Source of the DNA: Lachnospiraceae bacterium UBA7109 | GTDB taxonomy: Bacteria; Bacillota; Clostridia; Lachnospirales; Lachnospiraceae | NCBI GenBank assembly: GCA_002492335.1 | Contig: DKYD01000027.1 | Location: forward strand, 666-30,671 | Reading direction: 5' to 3' | Length of the DNA stretch: 30,006 bases | Shown here: positions 24,731 to 30,006 of the stretch, in pieces | How the letters are laid out: the number at the start of each line of letters is the position of its first letter | Numbering within the stretch: the stretch's first letter is position 1 | Program-made: the position numbers and the translations under genes | Notes under the pieces: model-generated | Seen by the model: only the letters and a program-made list of their open reading frames with translations | Told to the model about the DNA's origin: nothing | The model's database searches: none

Positions 24731-25282
24731 TTATGATTTCTGCGGCATATGCTTCATGAATATTGAAAAAATCACACGCACTACCGGCTGAATAAAAAAT
24801 AACTGTGAAAAATATGCAAACGGGAAATTAAAGCATACAAGCTTAAGCCAATTTGCCAGCAGTGTGAATATGTTGAATCCCGCATAATATGGATAATACA
24901 GCCATGCTGCAATAAAGCTCATGGCTGGGCACATAAGCCCGACTGTTGCACAGATAATCGCTGTCTCAAACATCATCGGATGGTTCTTTTCCGGATTAAA
25001 TACCCTGCATGCCAGCTTGAATGATAACGGACTTCCCATCACATTTTCAAGTAGATATGCAAGACAAAACTCGATCAGAACACAAGCCCATATTGGCAGA
25101 TAAGTTCCACACATATAGACTCCACCCTGTTTGTTAATAGCTGAAATTACACTGCTTGCTTCATTCACCTGCATCAATACGTTGCCATTTACCACGTACA
25201 GGCTGTAGAAAACATAAGCATGTACGGTAATGATAACAGTAATAAATGCATACACCATTCTTTGAAATTGATTTTCTGGCAT
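24731..25282 (-). CDS. Four-helix membrane protein, DUF2798-like
   Basis: A 183-residue integral membrane protein with about four hydrophobic helices: near 10-32 (VYAFITVIITVHAYVFYSLY), 56-78, 103-128 and 140-165. The two halves look like a duplicated two-helix unit, as in DUF2798-type proteins; this family call is tentative. I use ATG 25282 because GGAGG is 10 nt upstream; a TTG nine codons earlier would put that site inside the gene. It has a long structured leader (25316-25417) and shares a bidirectional terminator with pckA. Function unknown. Confidence 0.8.
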   Translation of the reverse strand: MPENQFQRMVYAFITVIITVHAYVFYSLYVVNGNVLMQVNEASSVISAINKQGGVYMCGTYLPIWACVLIEFCLAYLLENVMGSPLSFKLACRVFNPEKNHPMMFETAIICATVGLMCPAMSFIAAWLYYPYYAGFNIFTLLANWLKLVCFNFPFAYFSQLFFIQPVVRVIFSIFMKHMPQKS

Positions 25283-25315
25283 TTTTTTATTTCCTCCTTT
25301 TTGGCGCAAAAAAAT

Positions 25316-25417
25316 ACAAGTATTGTTCCCATATAAATGAATACCAATACAGATACTTCCCTGATATAAGCAGCTGTACCGTAATCAGATTTACATGTTC
25401 AATGGAACAATACTTGT
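25316..25417 (-). promoter_or_regulatory. Long structured leader / possible riboregulator
   Basis: Outer perfect 14-bp repeat ACAAGTATTGTTCC (25316-25329 with 25404-25417), then a directly stacked 9-bp helix (25330-25338 with 25389-25397, one G:U) with a 6-nt bulge on one side only, then a 5-bp TACAG/CTGTA helix (25348-25352 with 25374-25378). On the minus strand the outer arm is followed by ATTTTTTTG and then, 13 nt on, the ribosome-binding site of the downstream gene. It matches no riboswitch class I know by sight. It could equally be the terminator of the AGCS symporter gene, which ends 72 nt before it. Confidence 0.6.
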
Positions 25418-25441
25418 GTCGTTCTACGCAATTTCTATATT

Positions 25442-25471
25442 ATTTTATCACATTTTATCATAAAAAATCAA
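25442..25471 (-). promoter_or_regulatory. Candidate promoter for the 24731-25282 gene
   Basis: Minus-strand TTGATT (25466-25471), 18-nt spacer, TAAAAT (25442-25447). A transcript from here would contain the whole hairpin leader at 25316-25417. Confidence 0.45.
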
Positions 25472-25489
25472 AGCGAAATTTTGTACTCA

Positions 25490-26914
25490 TTACCTTTTTT
25501 TCAGTCCATCCAGGTATATTTTCGTCTCTGCAACCACTACACCGTTTAAGGCAAGCAGTGCAATCAGGTTCGGAATCGCCATCAGCCCATTAAAGATATC
25601 TGCGATTGTCCAAACTGCCTTTACTGTCATGTAAGGTCCGATAAAGACGCAGAAAATATACAGCCAGCGATATGCTTTTACAACCTTCTGGTTATGACCG
25701 GTCAGATATTCCAGACATCGTTCACTGTAATAATCCCATCCGAGAATCGTCGTAAATGCAAAGAATACAAGACAAACCATCAAAATGAAGGATGCCACCT
25801 GATTTGGGAAAGGCAGTCCAAGCTGGAATGCTTTTGTTGTAACCTCCACACCTTCCAGTCCCATGTCATAAGCTCCGGTAATTACAATCGTAAGACCCGT
25901 CATCGTACAAATTATAAGTGTATCGATGATTGTTCCCATCATAGAAATCAATCCCTGCTTTGCAGGAGAATCCGTCTGTGCCGCCGCAGCTGCAATCGGT
26001 GCGCTACCGATACCTGCCTCATTGGAGAAAATACCTCTCGCAATTCCCTTCTGCATTGCAACGATCATTGCTCCAAGCGCTCCGCCTGCTGCCGCTCTCA
26101 ATCCGAACGCACTTTTTACAATCGTAACGATTGCTCCCGGAACTGCCTTAATGTTAAAGATGATAATCAATAATGCCGCAATTACATATGTCGCAGCCAT
26201 AAATGGTACAATAACCTGCGCAACACTGGATATTCTCTTCAAACCACCGATCAACACAAGCGCCACACAAATTGTCAGAAGAATACCTGCAATAATCACT
26301 ACCCATGAATAAGAAATGTCCTTTCCGAACAGTGGAACATTCACACTCCATGACATATCCGGATCAAAGAAATTCTGGACAGCACTCGTAATACCATTAA
26401 TCTGGGTAAATGTACCGATACCGAACAATCCTACGCAGACGCCAAAGAATGCGAAAATCTTTGCCAGCCATTTCCATTTCTCGCCCATACCCTTTTCTAT
26501 GTAATAGAACGGTCCTCCGACAATATGTCCATCTGCTGCAGCAACGCGGTATTTTACTGCCAGCAGACATTCTGAATATTTGGTCGCTGTTCCTACCAAA
26601 GCAGCCATCCACATCCAGAATAGTGCACCCGGGCCACCAGCTACGATTGCAGTTGCAACTCCGACAATATTTCCGGTTCCGATCGTAGCAGAAAGCGCGG
26701 TACACAACGCTGCAAAACTGGATACTTCTCCATCCGTACCGCTTTTTTCATTGGCAATCAGATTGCGTACCGCCTGTGGCAGCCTGGTAACCTGAAGTCC
26801 CTTTAAACGGATAGTCAGAAAAATACCTGTTGCCAGAATGAGAACAATCAACGGAATATTCCATACAAGATCGTCCACTTTCGTCAAAAAATTACTAATT
26901 GTTTCTAACATCAT
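25490..26914 (-). CDS. Alanine/glycine:cation symporter (AGCS family)
   Basis: A 474-residue membrane transporter with about 11 helices that imports alanine or glycine with Na+ (or H+). The family signature GTGNIVGVATAIVAGGPGAL then FWMWMAALVGTATKYSE is clear, as are AMQKGIARGIFSNEAGIGSA and TILGWDYYSERCLEYL. Start: an open frame extends far upstream but runs through the riboswitch; the real start is ATG 26914 or the adjacent ATG 26911, both served by AAAGGAG. The glycine riboswitch and terminator ahead of it indicate control by glycine, so glycine is a likely substrate. Confidence 0.94.
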   Translation of the reverse strand: MMLETISNFLTKVDDLVWNIPLIVLILATGIFLTIRLKGLQVTRLPQAVRNLIANEKSGTDGEVSSFAALCTALSATIGTGNIVGVATAIVAGGPGALFWMWMAALVGTATKYSECLLAVKYRVAAADGHIVGGPFYYIEKGMGEKWKWLAKIFAFFGVCVGLFGIGTFTQINGITSAVQNFFDPDMSWSVNVPLFGKDISYSWVVIIAGILLTICVALVLIGGLKRISSVAQVIVPFMAATYVIAALLIIIFNIKAVPGAIVTIVKSAFGLRAAAGGALGAMIVAMQKGIARGIFSNEAGIGSAPIAAAAAQTDSPAKQGLISMMGTIIDTLIICTMTGLTIVITGAYDMGLEGVEVTTKAFQLGLPFPNQVASFILMVCLVFFAFTTILGWDYYSERCLEYLTGHNQKVVKAYRWLYIFCVFIGPYMTVKAVWTIADIFNGLMAIPNLIALLALNGVVVAETKIYLDGLKKR

Positions 26915-26940
26915 TCTCTCTCCTTTAGTTTCGTATGCAA

Positions 26941-26968
26941 AAAGAAAAGAGCCGATTTCCATCAGCTC
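26941..26968 (-). terminator. Riboswitch expression-platform terminator
   Basis: Minus-strand GAGCTGAT/ATCGGCTC (8 bp with one G:U) with a GGAA loop, followed by TTTTCTTTTTG. It sits between the glycine aptamer and the symporter start, as expected of a transcriptional on/off switch. Confidence 0.85.
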
Positions 26969-26994
26969 CTCCAAAGAGTAGAACATGCACTTTT

Positions 26995-27092
26995 TATGCT
27001 CTGTCCTTTTGCCTGAGAGATCGACAGTTTCCTGCCTTACACCTTCGGCGCTTTCACATAGTTTTCCAGTAAAAGACTCTCCAGAGTGATTT
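26995..27092 (-). promoter_or_regulatory. Glycine riboswitch (single aptamer)
   Basis: The minus strand carries the conserved core: CTCTGGAGAG, then CGCCGAAGG, GTAAGGC, AAACTGTCGATCTCTCAG and GCAAAAGGACAGAG. CTCTG (27082-27086) pairs with CAGAG (26999-27003) as P1. Only one aptamer is evident, not the usual tandem pair. It precedes an AGCS symporter, a known target of this class. Confidence 0.93.
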
Positions 27093-27130
27093 TGCACCTT
27101 TACGACAACTATATCGTAAACACAAAAAGT

Positions 27131-27159
27131 ATAATACCACTCTTTTACAAAATAATCAA
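27131..27159 (-). promoter_or_regulatory. Promoter of the riboswitch-AGCS transcript
   Basis: Minus-strand TTGATT (27154-27159), 17-nt spacer, TATTAT (27131-27136), about 40 nt before the aptamer. TATACT, shifted by 3 nt, is an alternative -10. The rest of the interval up to tspO (27160-27246) is AT-rich with no further clear signal. Confidence 0.6.
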
Positions 27160-27246
27160 TAAGATTTTGTAAATTTATCTGATAAGATAGACCTAAGATA
27201 GAATAAAACACTCGTTCCAATCATAATAGTATTAAGGGGTGATTTT

Positions 27247-27708
27247 TTGAAAATTCAATGGGAAAAATTAATTATATGTGTTGCCATACCACTTGCAGTT
27301 GGCAGCCTGTCTGCATTTCTGACACAGAACAATATGGAAACCTTCGCTTCAATTAATAAACCATTTTTAGCTCCTCCAGGCTGGCTGTTTCCAATAGTCT
27401 GGACAATATTGTATACCTTTATGGGAATTGCATCATATCTGGTACTTACATCTGAAAAGCCAAACAAGACTGCTCTGACCGTATATGGTCTTCAGCTTCT
27501 GTTTAACTTTTTCTGGTCGATTATTTTTTTCAATCTGGAGCTATACCTGTTTGCATTTGTCTGGCTTGTATTATTGTGGCTTCTGATTCTCAAAACGGCC
27601 AGCCGGTTCTATCAAATATCAAAACCGGCCGGGTATCTGATGCTGCCATATCTGCTATGGGTAACCTTTGCGGGCTACTTAAATCTCTCTATCTATCTGC
27701 TAAACTAA
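27247..27708 (+). CDS. tspO: TspO/MBR family membrane protein
   Basis: A 153-residue five-helix membrane protein of the translocator/peripheral benzodiazepine receptor family, which binds porphyrins and related ligands and is tied to stress and tetrapyrrole metabolism. Signature parts: INKPFLAPPGWLFPIVWTIL, YGLQLLFNFFWSIIFFNLEL, and LPYLLWVTFAGYLNLSIYLL. The start is TTG 27247, with AGGGGTGA close upstream; the nearby ATG is out of frame. It is divergent from the AGCS gene and convergent with hcp, with no evident terminator in the 24-nt gap. Confidence 0.93.
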   Translation: MKIQWEKLIICVAIPLAVGSLSAFLTQNNMETFASINKPFLAPPGWLFPIVWTILYTFMGIASYLVLTSEKPNKTALTVYGLQLLFNFFWSIIFFNLELYLFAFVWLVLLWLLILKTASRFYQISKPAGYLMLPYLLWVTFAGYLNLSIYLLN

Positions 27709-27732
27709 AGAAAAAGCCAAAAATTATTATCT

Positions 27733-29406
27733 TTAAATATTCTGTTTCAGACAGCTTTTGATATCATCCTCTGCATTACTGATCATCCGCAAATCAAAAG
27801 TATCCACCAGATACTGCAACACATTCGGGCTCAAAAATGCCGGCAGGGTTGGCCCCAGATAAATACCTTTTATTCCCAGACTTAACAATGCCAGCAAATC
27901 AGCAACCGCCTTTTGTTCATACCATGATATGATCAAAGACAGCGGCAGACCATTCACATCAGTATCAAAAGCGTCTGCCAGGGCTGTTGCAATCCGTATT
28001 GCAGAATATACATCATTGCACTGACCGAGGTCCAGGAGTCTCGGCAGACCTGCTACTTCTCCGAATTCCAGTTTATTAAATCTGTATTTTCCACAGGCCA
28101 ATGTTAAAATCATACAATCTTCCGGAACCATCTTTGCAAACTCTGTATAATAGTTTCGCCCAGGTCTTGCTCCATCGCAGCCGCCAATCAGGAAGAAATG
28201 TCTGATTTTTCCTTCCTTTACAGCCTCTACGATTTTTTCAGCATAATTTAATGTAGCATGATGACCGAATCCGACCAATATCTCTTGTGGCTTCTGATCT
28301 TCCGGATAACCGCCCAGTTCAATTGCCTGTTGAATGATTTCACTGAAATCCTTGTCACCGTTTTCTTTTCTGCCAATGTGCCTGATTCCTTCCCATCCTA
28401 CCACATTCGTGCTGTAGATTCTGTCTTTATAACTTTCCCTTGGCCGCATCAGGCAGTTCGTAGTCATTAAAATACATCCCGGAAGATTGTCAAACTGTTT
28501 TTGCTGATCCTGCCATGCTCCTCCAAAATTCCCCACCAGATGAGGATATTTTTTTAATCCTTCATATCCATGACATGGCAGCATTTCACCGTGCGTATAA
28601 ATATTAACTCCCTTCCCCTTCGTCTGTTCCAGCAGCATTTCCAGATCTTTAAGATCATGACCTGAAACGATAATAAAGGGACCCTTCTTCATATGGATAT
28701 TAACCTTATGCGGAGCCGGGTTTCCATAAACTTCGGTATTTGCTTCATCCAGCTTTTTCATGACTGCAATTGCTATTTCACCGGTACGCATGGTCATCCG
28801 AATTAATTCCTCTACCGTAAGACTGTCGTCTGTGAGAGCCTCCAGTGCCTGAATATAAAAATCATCTACCTGGTCACTGTAATACCCCAGTTCTCTCGCC
28901 TGATGCCCATATGCGCTGATACCTTTTAATCCATATAAAATCGTCTGCCTCAAAGAGCGAATATCCGGATCCAAAGATTTATCATACATAATCCCTGCCA
29001 GCGGCGCATCCTTTAACATTTCCGTTTTTGTTTCCGGAAGATTATAGGTAGCGTGAGCCGTATGATTTTTAATCTCCCCGGCGATATCTCTTAAATTTTC
29101 TTTGATTTCCTGTGATTTTTTGAGTAATTCTACATGCTCCTTTGCATCAAAATTAACATTTGTAAGTGTTGTAAAAAGAACGTTTTCGATAAAACTTATG
29201 ACGCTTTTATCAATCTCCTGCCCGCTCGCCGCCAGTGATTTTCCATAACAGCTGATTCCTTTGATCTGAAAAATCAATAAATCCTGCAGATTGGCAATTT
29301 CCGGTGTTTTTCCGCAAACGCCCAACTTGGTGCAACCCTTCCCATTCGCTGTCTGTTCACACTGATAACAGAACATTTCATATCCCAAATCCATGTTATT
29401 GCTCAT
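27733..29406 (-). CDS. hcp: Hydroxylamine reductase (hybrid cluster protein)
   Basis: Hcp carries a [4Fe-4S] cluster and a hybrid Fe-S-O cluster; it reduces hydroxylamine in vitro and is an NO reductase/S-nitrosylation factor in cells. The 557-residue protein has the N-terminal C13-x2-C16-x8-C25-x5-C31 motif (MFCYQCEQTANGKGCTKLGV then C) and the later hybrid-cluster segments HGEMLPCHGYEGLKKYPHLV, GGCDGARPGRNYYTEFA and LTLACGKYRFN. Length and order are normal for the short (Cx2C) class. ATG 29406 has GGAAGG 8 nt upstream. It stands 89 nt after the Spx/ArsC-like gene. Confidence 0.97.
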   Translation of the reverse strand: MSNNMDLGYEMFCYQCEQTANGKGCTKLGVCGKTPEIANLQDLLIFQIKGISCYGKSLAASGQEIDKSVISFIENVLFTTLTNVNFDAKEHVELLKKSQEIKENLRDIAGEIKNHTAHATYNLPETKTEMLKDAPLAGIMYDKSLDPDIRSLRQTILYGLKGISAYGHQARELGYYSDQVDDFYIQALEALTDDSLTVEELIRMTMRTGEIAIAVMKKLDEANTEVYGNPAPHKVNIHMKKGPFIIVSGHDLKDLEMLLEQTKGKGVNIYTHGEMLPCHGYEGLKKYPHLVGNFGGAWQDQQKQFDNLPGCILMTTNCLMRPRESYKDRIYSTNVVGWEGIRHIGRKENGDKDFSEIIQQAIELGGYPEDQKPQEILVGFGHHATLNYAEKIVEAVKEGKIRHFFLIGGCDGARPGRNYYTEFAKMVPEDCMILTLACGKYRFNKLEFGEVAGLPRLLDLGQCNDVYSAIRIATALADAFDTDVNGLPLSLIISWYEQKAVADLLALLSLGIKGIYLGPTLPAFLSPNVLQYLVDTFDLRMISNAEDDIKSCLKQNI

Positions 29407-29495
29407 ATACTGACCTTCCTTACCATTTATTCTTGTGATATAGTATTGATCAGCATATAAAAATTATGCGCTTCTTTTCAAGAGAGTGGAAGTTT

Positions 29496-29846
29496 TCAAT
29501 TCAGTTTTTCTGACCACTCTGCTTCTTTGAATCCAACAAGCACAGTATTGCCATTCACAACCAACGGACGCTTTACCAACATGCCATTGGAGGCAAGCAA
29601 CTGCAACTGCTCCTCTTCACTCATCGCAGAAAGCTTGTCCTTCAACTGCATTTCTTTGTAAAGAAGTCCACTGGTATTAAAGAATTTCTTAAGTGGAAAT
29701 CCACTCTTAGAATACCAACCCTTCAATTCATCATAAGTTGGATTGTTCTCAACAATATGACGCTCCGTAAAATTTATATTATGCTGATCCAGCCATTTTT
29801 TAGCTTTCTGACAAGTTGAACATTTTGGATAACAAATAAATAACAT
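29496..29846 (-). CDS. Spx/ArsC-family thioredoxin-fold protein
   Basis: A 116-residue protein of the arsenate reductase/Spx family. C9-x2-C12 (CYPKCSTCQKAK) is the redox CxxC near the N-terminus, and MLVKRPLVVNG holds the conserved Arg-Pro loop. Spx-like members act as RNA-polymerase-binding redox regulators; others are reductases. Both cysteines are present, which fits a redox switch, but the two groups cannot be separated by eye. ATG 29846 is preceded by AAAGGTGG. It lies upstream of hcp on the same strand and may respond to the same stresses. Confidence 0.88.
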   Translation of the reverse strand: MLFICYPKCSTCQKAKKWLDQHNINFTERHIVENNPTYDELKGWYSKSGFPLKKFFNTSGLLYKEMQLKDKLSAMSEEEQLQLLASNGMLVKRPLVVNGNTVLVGFKEAEWSEKLN

Positions 29847-30006
29847 TGAATAACCACCTTTCTTTTCTAATATCTGATTTTTTATTGTTCTCTATATGCC
29901 GTTCTATCCACACGAAAACTATCCTCAACTCTGCTTTTCATTTTACCATGTTTTCCTTATGTTTACTATCTGAAAAGGAGTAAAGATAGAGTAAATTTAC
30001 TGTCAG
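29847..30006. other. Right-edge intergenic region
   Basis: AT-rich. On the minus strand TGGTAAAAT (extended -10 type) occurs near 29950 without a good -35, so it may be part of the promoter of the Spx/ArsC-like gene. No coding frame is seen. Confidence 0.35.

Noticed and set aside
26915..27220. N-terminal extension of the AGCS symporter
   Set aside because: The extra codons translate the glycine riboswitch and its terminator; the transporter family start and AAAGGAG are at 26911-26914.
29407..29495. Crp/FNR-type (HcpR-like) operator before hcp
   Set aside because: TTGTGATATAGTATTGATCA is only loosely symmetric; without an alignment it does not differ from chance in such AT-rich DNA.
1..30006. 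CRISPR array, tRNA or rRNA genes
   Set aside because: No regularly spaced repeats and no tRNA- or rRNA-like sequence were seen on either strand.

Overview
The window looks like the chromosome of an anaerobic gut Firmicute, most likely a Lachnospiraceae-type Clostridium relative. The evidence is a complete V-type (A/V) ATPase operon, hydroxylamine reductase (Hcp), rubredoxin, bacteriohemerythrin, ATP-type PEP carboxykinase, an AGCS symporter behind a glycine riboswitch, strong GGAGG ribosome-binding sites and moderate GC. Nearly all genes are on the minus strand; only pckA and tspO are on the plus strand.

Layout. 1-0.7 kb: an Rpn-family (PD-(D/E)XK) nuclease gene running off the left edge, behind a structured leader. 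1.0-10.9 kb: a tRNA-dihydrouridine synthase gene, then the V-ATPase operon, transcribed right to left in the order G/H-I-K-E-C-F-A-B-D. A palindromic repeat lies between B and D. 10.9-11.4 kb: trmL. 11.5-18.8 kb: an accessory island holding the C-terminal scrap of a second Rpn nuclease, a compact four-gene operon with a DUF3990 ADP-ribosyltransferase-like protein and a DUF3791 protein, a decayed ArdA-type antirestriction gene, and a very large RHS/YD-repeat gene cut at both ends. 18.9-22.6 kb: a redox/iron cluster (siroheme nitrite/sulfite reductase, a 40-residue membrane miniprotein, YkgJ-type cysteine-cluster protein, rubredoxin, bacteriohemerythrin, NifX/NifB-like protein). 22.6-24.7 kb: pckA. 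24.7-27.7 kb: a membrane protein gene behind an unusual long hairpin leader, the riboswitch-controlled AGCS symporter, and tspO. 27.7-29.8 kb: hcp and an Spx/ArsC-like gene.

How it works together. The ATPase rotor subunit carries the Na+-ligand pattern of the Enterococcus hirae ring, and the AGCS symporter is normally Na+-driven, so a sodium cycle at the membrane is a reasonable inference. The 18.9-22.6 kb genes together with hcp and the Spx-like gene suggest handling of oxygen, nitrosative stress and iron in a strict anaerobe.

Most worth following up: the four-gene DUF3990/DUF3791 operon set between a truncated RHS gene and a truncated Rpn gene, and the long imperfect hairpin (25316-25417) in front of the 24731-25282 gene. 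Several genes (ntpD, pckA, tspO) start with TTG. No tRNA, rRNA, CRISPR array or intact transposase gene was seen.
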